A stretch of DNA of 53,298 bases from Bacteroidota bacterium (GTDB lineage: Bacteria > Bacteroidota > Bacteroidia > Bacteroidales > JAIFNL01), in NCBI GenBank assembly GCA_020047755.1, contig JAIFNL010000051.1, positions 1 through 53,298 of the forward strand, given 5' to 3'. Under the pieces are notes generated by a model, which saw nothing but the letters and a program-made list of their open reading frames with translations, ran no database searches and was not told the origin of the DNA. The translations under genes were made by a program, and so were the position numbers. This document shows, piece by piece, positions 36,197 through 45,700 of this stretch (within the stretch, counting starts at the first letter, position 1; every line of letters starts with the position of its first letter).

Positions 36197-37147
36197 ATGC
36201 AGACAAGAAAATTAGGAAAAAACGGTCCAGAAATTTCAGTAATTGGCTTTGGTGCGTGGGGAATAAGCGGCAGAGATTGGGGAAAAACGGACGATAAAGT
36301 TTCAAAAAAAGCAATTCATGCAGCACTTGACCGTGGAATTACATTTATAGACACCGCCGATGTTTATGGTTTTGGTCATTCCGAACGCTTAATTGCAGAA
36401 GTTTTAAAAGAGAGAAAAAACTCGAAAATGCCTGTAATTGCTACTAAAGCAGGCAATAATTTCTATCCACATTTGGACAATAATTTTGATTCAACACCTG
36501 CAAATCCCGATTATTCTAAAAAACATCTTATTTTTGCTGCCGAGCAAAGCCTAAAACGCTTAGGTGTAGAGGCTTTAGATATTTTGCAATTGCACAGCCC
36601 CAATACCGAATTACTTGAAAAAGATGAGCCTTGGGAAGCACTTGAAATTCTAAAAAAAGCAGGTAAAATTAAACATGCCGGCTGGAGTGTGCAATCATTT
36701 AAAGAAACAGAACAGTCGCATATTTTGGATAGACATTCTGACTTAATTGATGTAATACAAGTACGTTACAATTTACTTGAAAGAGAAGCCGAAAAAGTTC
36801 TTTTTCCCAAAGCAATGAAATATGGCACAGGAGTTATAGTACGAATACCTATGCTTTTTGGATTACTTTCGGGCAAATTTACAGAAGAAACTCGCTTTTC
36901 AGAAGATGACCATCGACAAATGAATCTTTCGCCTGAAAAACTTTCTGAATATCTTAAAACTTTAGAAAAATATAAACCGTTTTTTGATAAAAATATACAG
37001 TATTCAATGGCTCAATTGAGCTTAAAATTTTGCATTTCGCACGAGGCTTGCCATGTGGCAATTCCAGGGATAAAGACTGAAAAACAAGCAATTGAAAATG
37101 TAATAGCGGGGTCAATTTCTACTATCCCTTTTGCTGATTTTTTTTAA
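36197..37147 (+). CDS. Aldo/keto reductase
   Basis: The 316-residue product is a complete aldo/keto reductase. The catalytic tetrad is visible: D52 and Y57 in FIDTADVYGFGHSE, K84 in IATKAG and H133 in LQLHSP. The NADPH-binding end has AIPGIKTEKQAIENV. The family reduces aldehydes or ketones with NADPH in the cytoplasm; this member resembles the YajO/IolS-like group acting on sugars or small carbonyls, with no substrate certain. It is followed by a possible terminator and then, 299 nt on, by an ABC transporter gene, so it is probably a single-gene unit. Confidence 0.93.
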   Translation: MQTRKLGKNGPEISVIGFGAWGISGRDWGKTDDKVSKKAIHAALDRGITFIDTADVYGFGHSERLIAEVLKERKNSKMPVIATKAGNNFYPHLDNNFDSTPANPDYSKKHLIFAAEQSLKRLGVEALDILQLHSPNTELLEKDEPWEALEILKKAGKIKHAGWSVQSFKETEQSHILDRHSDLIDVIQVRYNLLEREAEKVLFPKAMKYGTGVIVRIPMLFGLLSGKFTEETRFSEDDHRQMNLSPEKLSEYLKTLEKYKPFFDKNIQYSMAQLSLKFCISHEACHVAIPGIKTEKQAIENVIAGSISTIPFADFF

Positions 37148-37171
37148 GAGATTGTTGAATCACAAAAGGTT

Positions 37172-37201
37172 AAAAAACGTTAATTCTTTTTCCCGTTTTT
37201 T
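37172..37201 (+). terminator. Possible rho-independent terminator after aldo/keto reductase
   Basis: AAAAAACG (37172-37179) and CGTTTTTT (37194-37201) form an 8-bp stem with a 14-nt loop and a T-rich 3' side, 24 nt after the stop codon. The stem is mostly A-T, so strength is uncertain. Confidence 0.5.
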
Positions 37202-37446
37202 CAATTTTATTTTATTTTAAGGCATATTTCTTTATTTTTAGAGTTCGCAAAATTTCACTTTTAATGCTTATTTTTTGTATTTCAACAAATTGTTGATTCT
37301 TTAGCTACTTCTTTTTTGTTACAAACAAATGATTAAATTTAACTTTTTTTTGCATATTAAACAACTCTTTTGTTTTTCTATTTTTTTTACATAAAATATT
37401 TCATAATTTAGTAGTCTGAAAAAAGTTGTTATAACAATTTAATTTT

Positions 37447-40400
37447 ATGAGCGAATCTATATTAAAAGCTATCATTCAGCTATTTGCCATCATTTCAAAT
37501 GTTGATGAAAATGGTGTATCAAAGAAGGCTAGAAGTATAGTTGATTCTGTTCTAAAACCTGTTTTGTCGTATGCTAAGTATCAAGAATACATCAAGCTTT
37601 TTGAAAGTTATGTTGTTGATTTTCATAACATTGTACCCTCTGCACCTGCTTCTGATGTATCTGTAAAAGCTTCTAGTTCTGTACGCACACTTCGTATTTG
37701 CAATGAAGTGAATAAGAGTTTGAATCGTCGCGAAAAATTTCACGTTCTTATTAAATTATTAGAGTTTATTGATGAAGATGACCATATTACAGAGTCGGAA
37801 ATTGATTTTGTAGAAACGGTAAGCCAAACGTTTAATATTTCAGACGAAGAATTTAATAATTTAAAGTACCTTTATTCTAACGAAATACAAAAAATAAAAA
37901 ATAAAAGCAATATTTTGCTCATTAACAATGAGGACGATTCGCAAGAAAAAGGCGGAGCTTGGTTTGCAAAAAATGAACCTGAAAGTTTTTCTAAATACCG
38001 AAAAATATATCGTCCAAAGTTGGTTGGAAGTATTTGGGTTCTTTATGTCCCTAGTATTAAAAGCTTTGCGTTTAAATATTCGGGGTATATGCGTTTGGAA
38101 CTGAACAACCGTCGTATTGTTTCAGAAAGTATTTTTTTCTTAGAACCTGGCGCAATTATTAAAGGTGGTGATATTATTCCTATCTATTTTAGCGATATTG
38201 TAGCCTCTTTTTTATCTTCTAAAAATAGTACCAAATTAGTTTTTAATGGCGAAAATTTAGAATTTAATTTTAAAGGCAGCCGAAATGGAATTAAAAATTT
38301 TAGTTTTTCGGAAGAATCGGGTAATTTAATTGGGATTATGGGTGGTAGCGGCGTAGGCAAATCCACTTTATTTAACTTGCTCAACGGTAGCATAAAACCA
38401 AAAAAAGGCACCTTAACAATCAATGGATACAATATTCATTCGCAATCAAAAAAAATAGAAGGAATTATTGGATATGTTCCTCAAGATGATTTACTTATAG
38501 AAGAATTAACCGTTTTTGAAAATTTGTATTATAGTGCAAAATTATGCTTTGGAAATTTCCCCGAAAAAAAAATTATAAATCTGGTTAATAGGATTTTGGT
38601 CGATTTAGGTTTGTTTGAAATAAAGCATTTGACCATAGGAAGTCCTTTAAAAAAATACATTAGCGGCGGGCAGCGAAAACGCTTGAACATAGCACTTGAA
38701 CTTATTCGCGAACCGTCGATTTTGTTTGTTGATGAACCAACTTCGGGCTTGTCATCTTCCGATTCAGAAACAGTTATGTTTCTACTTAAAGAGCAAGTTC
38801 AGAAAGGAAAACTTGTTGTTGTTAATATTCATCAGCCTTCGTCCGACATATTCAAGCTTTTTGATAAACTTTGGATTCTAGACAAAGGCGGACGGCTTAT
38901 TTATAACGGAAATCCGATTGACGCCATTTCGTATTTTAAGCGAATGAGCGAACATTTGAATCCTGATGAAAATATTTGCCCCACTTGTGGTAATATAAAC
39001 CCTGAGCAAATTCTTAATATTATCGAAGCTCGCGTGGTTGATGAATACGGAAAATATCTGCCAGAGCGCAAAATTTCACCAGAACAATGGTACAATAAAT
39101 ACAAAGAAAATATAGAATCGAAGCTCGAAATAAAAAAAACAGAGTCGAAAATACCTAAAAACCACTTTAAAATTCCAGATTTGGATAAGCAATTTTGGAT
39201 TTATAGCCTTCGTAATTTGATTTCTAAATTTACTAATAAGCAATATTTACTTATCACTTTTTTGGAAGCTCCTCTACTTGCTTTTGTATTATCTTATCTT
39301 ACAAAATTTTATAACTCCGACGGATACGCATTTAGCGAAAATAAAAATTTCCCCTCGTATTTGTTAATGAGTGTAATTGTAGCTCTCTTTTTAGGCTTAA
39401 TCATTAGTGCAGAGGAAATTATACGCGATAGGAAAATATTGAAACGTGAAGAATTTTTAAACTTAAGCCGCTTTAGTTACATCAATTCTAAGATTTTATA
39501 TCTTTTTTTACTTTCTGCTGTTCAAACACTTACATTTGTTTTAGTTGGAAATTATTTTTTTGAGCTTAAAGGTATGTGGTGGCAATTTTGGCTGATTCTT
39601 TTTTCTACATCTGCTTTTGCAAATATTGTAGGATTAAACATTTCTTCTGGGCTTAACTCTGTGGTTAACATATATATACTAATTCCATTCATTCTTGTTC
39701 CTCAAATTTTATTGAGCGGCGTAATTGTATCTTTCGACGATTTGAATCCTAATTTTACCGACCGAGTAAATGTACCTATCATTGGCGACATGGTAGCTTC
39801 GCGCTGGGCTTTTGAAGCTTTAGCGGTCGAAGAATTTAAAAACAATAAATACGAAAAATATTTTTATAAATATGAAAAAGCACATAGCGATGCCTCATTT
39901 AGAAACGCTTACCTCATTCCTAACTTAGAATCGCGCCTTGATGAAAATCTTAAATTAAAAAATGACACTGCAAGTATTGAAAAAGTAGAAAAAAATTTCC
40001 AGATATTGAAAAACGAAATTAAAAAGCTTTGGGAGTTTGGAAACGATATTCCCTTTGGCTCGATTAAACTATTAAATTCTAAGCAATTTACCGAAGAAGT
40101 AGCGCAAGAAACAAAGGATTATTTGCAATATATGAAGTTTCAATATTCAAAAGTTTCAGAGCAAGCAAATGCCGAAAAAGATAGAGTTATAAAAAATATG
40201 ATTGACACACTTGGAACCGAGGGTTTGCTTAAATTAAAGCAGGAAAATCATAACAAACGCTTGGCAGATTATTTGTTAAATGCCTATGACCTTACAAAAA
40301 TTTATGAGATTGATGGCGAATTAATTCAAAAAAAGGATCCAATATTTATGTACCCTACTTCAAAAATAGGGCGTGCTCATTTTTATTCGCCTGTAAAAAT

Positions 40401-40551
40401 GCTAGGAAGTAAAACCATTGACACACTGTGGTTTAATGTTGCTGCAATTTGGGCTATGATTTTTATAGCTTATAATACTTTGCTAATGGATTTGATTAGA
40501 GTTGTACTTACTTATTTTGAAGATTTACGTTTGCGTTGGCAAGAAAAATAG
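37447..40551 (+). CDS. ABC-2 type exporter, paralogue with TerB-like N-terminus
   Basis: The 1034-residue product has the same domain order as the protein at 16958-20179: TerB-like N-terminus (ESILKAIIQLFAIISNVDENG), degenerate FHA-like stretch (about 200-265), ABCG-type ATPase with Walker A GGSGVGKST (about 300), signature SGGQRKRLN (about 405), Walker B FVDEPTSGLSS and IHQPSSD, a linker with CPTCGNINPE (about 511), then an ABC-2 permease with a charged helical insert before the last span. Identity is high across the ATPase. Substrate unknown. The comEC gene starts 15 nt after its stop, so the two are co-transcribed. Confidence 0.9.
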   Translation: MSESILKAIIQLFAIISNVDENGVSKKARSIVDSVLKPVLSYAKYQEYIKLFESYVVDFHNIVPSAPASDVSVKASSSVRTLRICNEVNKSLNRREKFHVLIKLLEFIDEDDHITESEIDFVETVSQTFNISDEEFNNLKYLYSNEIQKIKNKSNILLINNEDDSQEKGGAWFAKNEPESFSKYRKIYRPKLVGSIWVLYVPSIKSFAFKYSGYMRLELNNRRIVSESIFFLEPGAIIKGGDIIPIYFSDIVASFLSSKNSTKLVFNGENLEFNFKGSRNGIKNFSFSEESGNLIGIMGGSGVGKSTLFNLLNGSIKPKKGTLTINGYNIHSQSKKIEGIIGYVPQDDLLIEELTVFENLYYSAKLCFGNFPEKKIINLVNRILVDLGLFEIKHLTIGSPLKKYISGGQRKRLNIALELIREPSILFVDEPTSGLSSSDSETVMFLLKEQVQKGKLVVVNIHQPSSDIFKLFDKLWILDKGGRLIYNGNPIDAISYFKRMSEHLNPDENICPTCGNINPEQILNIIEARVVDEYGKYLPERKISPEQWYNKYKENIESKLEIKKTESKIPKNHFKIPDLDKQFWIYSLRNLISKFTNKQYLLITFLEAPLLAFVLSYLTKFYNSDGYAFSENKNFPSYLLMSVIVALFLGLIISAEEIIRDRKILKREEFLNLSRFSYINSKILYLFLLSAVQTLTFVLVGNYFFELKGMWWQFWLILFSTSAFANIVGLNISSGLNSVVNIYILIPFILVPQILLSGVIVSFDDLNPNFTDRVNVPIIGDMVASRWAFEALAVEEFKNNKYEKYFYKYEKAHSDASFRNAYLIPNLESRLDENLKLKNDTASIEKVEKNFQILKNEIKKLWEFGNDIPFGSIKLLNSKQFTEEVAQETKDYLQYMKFQYSKVSEQANAEKDRVIKNMIDTLGTEGLLKLKQENHNKRLADYLLNAYDLTKIYEIDGELIQKKDPIFMYPTSKIGRAHFYSPVKMLGSKTIDTLWFNVAAIWAMIFIAYNTLLMDLIRVVLTYFEDLRLRWQEK

Positions 40552-40566
40552 CTATTATTTGATAAA

Positions 40567-42666
40567 ATGAATTTTAATAAAACGCCCTTTGTACGCATAG
40601 CCTTGCCCTTTATTTTAGGCATTATTTTGAATTTATATTTTGATATTAATTCCTTATTAAGCTTTTTATTACTCATTTTTTTTTCTATTACTTTGGCTTT
40701 TTTCCATTTCGCTCCTATTTCGCGAAACTATTTTTTTACATCTTTTTATGGCTATTCCCTATTTCTGTTTTTCTTTTTTAGCGGAATTTTCCTTTCAGAG
40801 ATGCGCGAAATACAAAAAGCGAACATCGAAATTTCTGCTGAAAACCAATATATTGCAACCATTGACGATAATTTACAAGAAAGCGAAAAATTTTATAAAA
40901 CATTACTTAAAGTTGAAGAAAATATAACGGATTCTACTGAAAAAGAGACCTACCTGGTCTTAGCGTATTTTAGAAAAGACAAAAAAGTAGCCTCGCTTCA
41001 ATACGGCGATAAAATTTTATTCTCAGCTAAATTGCAGGAAATTAAGCCCAAAGGAAACCCCTATGAGTTTGATTTTCCTAATTATTTGGCAAAGCGAGGT
41101 GTTTTTTACCAAGCATTTTTAGAGCCAGATAGGTTTCAATTTCTCGAAAACTTTAGTGGTTTTTCCATTTTTTTCATCGCCAATAATTTTAGAAATAATT
41201 TACTCCAAATTTATAAAGAAAACAATATTGAAGGTGCTGAATTAGCTGTACTTTCTGCACTTACACTCGGGTATAAAAACTACTTGAGTATAGAAACAAA
41301 ACAAGCATTTACCGATTCTGGAGCTATGCACATTTTATCAGTTTCTGGCTTACACGTTGGCATCATTTTGGGCTTTTTAATGCTGATATTCAGACCGTTT
41401 GGTTCGAGTTCCCGAATTAAGCTTATTAAAGTAATTGTAATCGTATTTTCGCTTTGGGCGTTTGCCCTTATTAGTGGACTTTCGCCTTCGGTGCTCCGCG
41501 CTACTTTGATGTTTACTTTTGTTGCAATTGGCGATTTTATTAACCGTTCAGGCAGTATTTATAACTCTTTGTGGGCTTCTGCCTCTTTACTTTTGCTATA
41601 TTCACCTATCAACTTTTTTGATATTGGCTTTCAACTTTCTTACTTAGCTGTTTTTTCCATAGTAGCCTTACAACCAACTATTTACAAAAGCCTTTACGTT
41701 CCCACCAAACTAGGAAATTATACATGGGAATTAATTAGCGTTTCTATTGCAGCACAGCTTGGTACACTGCCTATTAGCTTGTTATATTTTAACCAATTTC
41801 CTGTTTATTTTATACTTACAAACATTGTAGTTATTCCCTTATCATTTTTTATCACTTATTTAGCTATTGTGCTACTATTTACTGCAAAAATAACGCTTAT
41901 TAGCAAATTCTTAGGGACAATTCTCTATTATTCAGTCTATTTGCTCAATTACAGTGTTACGTATATAACCGATTTGCCTTTAAGCACAATTCAAGGAATG
42001 CAATTAAATTTGATAGAAATGTTTTTATTATATTTTTTTATAATATTTTTGTTCTTATTCTTTTCATTTAAAAGAAAATTTTACCTAAAACTTTCTTTTG
42101 CTTTTTTATTAATAGTTTCTACTTCAAATATTTATTCAAATTACAAAAAAGCACAACAAAATACCTTTGTTGTTTTCAATATAAACAAATCTACTATGCT
42201 TAATTTTACCACAAATAGCGAAAATATTATTGTTTGCGACTCTACACTCGAAAAAAATAAAGCGACAATTAATTTTGCAGCTAAAAATTTTTGGACAGAA
42301 CTTAATGTAGTAAATCCTATGATTAAAAGTATTTTAAATTTAGAAAAAAAAGAAAATAGTTTTCATTCTATCTATTTTGACGAAAATTTTATTTTGTTCA
42401 AAAACAAAAAAATAGCAATTTTAGGATACAATAATTTAGCCGATTTTTACACTACTGAAAAATTAAAACTCGATTATTTGATACTCGCCAAAAATACTAA
42501 AATTACAATTGCCGAAATTTTAGAATTTTATGAGGTTCAACAAATTATTATAGATTCTTCAAATTCTTTTAATAAAATAAAAAAATGGCAAGAAGACGCC
42601 TCTGATTTAGGAGTAGATTTACATATTGTGCCTATGGAAGGCGCATTTGTGGCTATTTTTGAATAA
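40567..42666 (+). CDS. comEC: ComEC/Rec2 family DNA-uptake channel protein
   Basis: The 699-residue product has N-terminal membrane spans, a DUF4131-type OB-fold region (KEIKPKGNPYEFDFPNYLAKRGV-like segment at about 155-185), and the Competence core with SGAMHILSVSGLHVGII (about 252-268) followed by ISGLSPSVLRATLMF and many spans. The last 170 residues replace the metallo-beta-lactamase-like domain of Bacillus ComEC with a shorter, degenerate domain without the HxHxDH motif, as is common in Bacteroidetes. The protein should carry single-stranded DNA across the inner membrane in natural transformation. It lies 15 nt after an ABC exporter gene. Confidence 0.93.
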   Translation: MNFNKTPFVRIALPFILGIILNLYFDINSLLSFLLLIFFSITLAFFHFAPISRNYFFTSFYGYSLFLFFFFSGIFLSEMREIQKANIEISAENQYIATIDDNLQESEKFYKTLLKVEENITDSTEKETYLVLAYFRKDKKVASLQYGDKILFSAKLQEIKPKGNPYEFDFPNYLAKRGVFYQAFLEPDRFQFLENFSGFSIFFIANNFRNNLLQIYKENNIEGAELAVLSALTLGYKNYLSIETKQAFTDSGAMHILSVSGLHVGIILGFLMLIFRPFGSSSRIKLIKVIVIVFSLWAFALISGLSPSVLRATLMFTFVAIGDFINRSGSIYNSLWASASLLLLYSPINFFDIGFQLSYLAVFSIVALQPTIYKSLYVPTKLGNYTWELISVSIAAQLGTLPISLLYFNQFPVYFILTNIVVIPLSFFITYLAIVLLFTAKITLISKFLGTILYYSVYLLNYSVTYITDLPLSTIQGMQLNLIEMFLLYFFIIFLFLFFSFKRKFYLKLSFAFLLIVSTSNIYSNYKKAQQNTFVVFNINKSTMLNFTTNSENIIVCDSTLEKNKATINFAAKNFWTELNVVNPMIKSILNLEKKENSFHSIYFDENFILFKNKKIAILGYNNLADFYTTEKLKLDYLILAKNTKITIAEILEFYEVQQIIIDSSNSFNKIKKWQEDASDLGVDLHIVPMEGAFVAIFE

Positions 42667-42668
42667 AA

Positions 42669-42701
42669 AAAAGCAAAATTGATTTTCTCAATTTCACTTT
42701 T
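42669..42701. terminator. Possible bidirectional terminator between comEC and the C25 peptidase
   Basis: AAATTGA (42676-42682) pairs with TCAATTT (42688-42694) around a 5-nt loop, and outer AAAAG/CTTTT arms extend it across two mismatches. It lies between convergent genes with A-rich left and T-rich right flanks. The stem is weak. Confidence 0.45.
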
Positions 42702-42728
42702 CTATTAAAACAAATAAATCAGAAAATG

Positions 42729-45700
42729 CTATTTTTGAATAACTATTTTTTCGTTAATTGTTTGTTTATCACCAATTAAGCGCACATGATACATACCATT
42801 GGATAAATTTTCTAAATTCAACTCTATTTTGCCATCTATTTGAGAGAATACTTCTTTAAAAACAATCTCGCCATTAATGCTAATCAATTGTATTTCAATA
42901 TTTTCATTCTCATTAAAAGGATATTGAATTGTAAAAAATCCACTAGTAGGATTTGGATACAATTGCATTTTAACACGCTCTAATTCATCAAATCCGGTTG
43001 TATTTATACACGAGAGTTTAGCTTTCCAGCCAAGTCGTTGCTCCGATTCGTCTGAAACAAAGGCAAATGTAAGCGCTCCCTTGGGATTTGTTGCTTTAAT
43101 TTCGGCTAAACCAGTTGCCACTGTTTCGCCGCAATATTCACCTAGCAATCTATCGTAAATGGTTGTGCCATCGAAGATTCGCATATAGTCGTAGCATGTG
43201 TTGCCATCAGGTTCTATATTGAATTCTTCAAAATTCACTTTCAGAATGCTATTTGCTTCTTGCGGGTAAAGGGTCATAATGTAGTACTCATTGGCTTTAT
43301 AATTGCCCGATTTTCCGCCGCTATCGTAAAAATAGCCGCTGCAAGCATTATAAAATTTACCATTTGTCATAATATATTCTACCTCGCCAGTAGTAAATTT
43401 CCACACTTGGCACGAGCCTGCATTTCCTACACTATTTTTAGGCACCACTGTCCAAAAATAAGTTGTATTAGGTAACACATTTATACCATACGATTTATTT
43501 TTCACAGTAATTGGACTGTTTGTCAATGGATTCGAATTAGTTCCAAAGTAAACTTCAAATTCAGTTGCATTTTCTGCCGACCAGCTCAAAATTGCTGGAT
43601 AAATAGCTGTTGCATCATTTGTAGGCGATGGATTTGTGGCGCAACTTGGTACAACACTTGGAGTAAAACATTCTACATTCGCTTTCCAGCCTTCTTTATT
43701 TTCATAAGTATCGCTTTTGAAACGAAATGTAAATGCGCTTGAGGTTGTTATTTTTCCAGGGCTTTTTGTTCCTGTAAATGGACTTCCATTTATTTGTGGG
43801 TAATTAGCATCAGGTCCCTCGTAAACATAAAGATAATCGTAATTCTCTTCTAAGTTAAAACTCTTAAAATCAACTGAAAGCATAGAATTTGAATTGGGCG
43901 AACTAAATGTTTTCACTAAATCTTCATTATCAGAGTAATTGTTTTCTAAATTACCCGAATCATAAAATATTCCATTGCAAGCAGTAATACTTGCAGAGTT
44001 ATTCATTAAATAAACAGGTATTTCGCCAATGTTTAATTTTTTAACTTCGCTAAGGCTATACTGCTTTCTTTCGCCGGCTTGAACCGTAAAATTCAAATTT
44101 ACAGGCGTTCCAATTAGTGTTGTGGTATTTGCTTTTACAGCGAACACAAATTCAGTACTGCTTTTGGGTAATATAGTGTGCGAAACATTTGAATTAAAGA
44201 TAGTTAAATCTGTATTTCCAGCATTTTGAAGGGTCAAAATTCCCTCAAAATTTGCTTCTGCAGTTCCAGTATTTTGTACTTTAATTACAATATTAGCCGT
44301 TTCATCGGGGTCTAAAATTTTATTGGAGTTGTTATCGTTTGTTATTTGCAATTCGTTTATAGTAATGCTCGGCGCATTTGCTGAAATTTTAAAATTACTT
44401 AACCAACTATACTTTGCATTTTCGCTTGTTATTGTCAATTTAAAATCGAGTAGTTCGCCATTAGGCACATTGTCAGCTAATTGAAAAGAAAATGCACTCG
44501 CTATTATCACACTATCTCCAGCATTAATCAGTGCAATGTTTTCCGAGTTATCAATAACTGTAACATATTGATTGGTCGATTCTATTGTAGCTATTATATT
44601 GCTAGCATGATAGTTGGTTGTTTTGCCAGCCAAATTTTTAAATTTAGTTTTCAGCGAAACCGTTTTTCCAAAATCAGGCTTTGGCAACGTTTCAAACGAA
44701 TTTAAAACCACATAAGGTTGGTCGGCAGGCGAAACCGTAATTTCGCCTAAAAATGGCTGTTTATTTTGTGCAGTTATCACAATTGTTGCTTTTCCAACGG
44801 TTAATAAATTTGCCGGAAAACTTAAATTTGCATTACCTTGTGCATCAGCCATTGCGCTTCCAATAAACTTTCCATTTTGCGAAAATGCAACGTAAGCATA
44901 CGCATTAGTTGCAACCGAAAAACTATTACTACCTACAATAAGTACACTTGGTGCAAAAGTTGCTTTAATTGCCTCTGCTTCATATAAATAAGGCATTAAG
45001 GAAGGGTCTCCCATTACGTGATAAATTTCCCAATAATAGGCTTTTAAATCAGAACTTGACGCTTGAACTGCCAAATTTCCGGCTACATTTACTTGCGCTT
45101 GAGTAACATACCATGTTGCTAAATTGTTGATTTCATTAGCTTTATCGTGAAAAAGTGCATCGTAAGCTCCACGCCCACTCGCTTCGTAAGTTGGATTTGC
45201 CGAAATGGCAGCAACGCCTACTCCCCAATAAAAATCCTCGTCCCAGTAAGTGTAGTTTGAGCCACCAATATAGCCAACTGCTCCTTTATTTTTTGCTCTC
45301 AAAACAGCTTCGGCAAAAGCTTCTGATTGGTTAAATGTAACTGATTGGCAGCAATTTCCTATCCAAACGCCATATTTATCGATATTGGTAAGTCCGGCTA
45401 CATCATTATTTCCAAATCGAGGATCAGCCCAACCACTTGGGCTACAATGCGCTGTGTAATTTGCCAACGCAACACCTTGGTTAATTTTTCCGATTACAGA
45501 ACTAGATGCTGCACTATTATTTGATGACATCACCGTACTATTTATAGCATCATTGTATAAATAAGTATAAGCTTCAACTTTATGCGCATCATTCACGTAG
45601 TAGGTATGCGCGTAATTGATTGCACCGTTGCCATATTTAGGAGCAAAATCGGCATCTACACCCGAAACGAGAAGACTTTTTCCTAGATAACTTGCATCTG

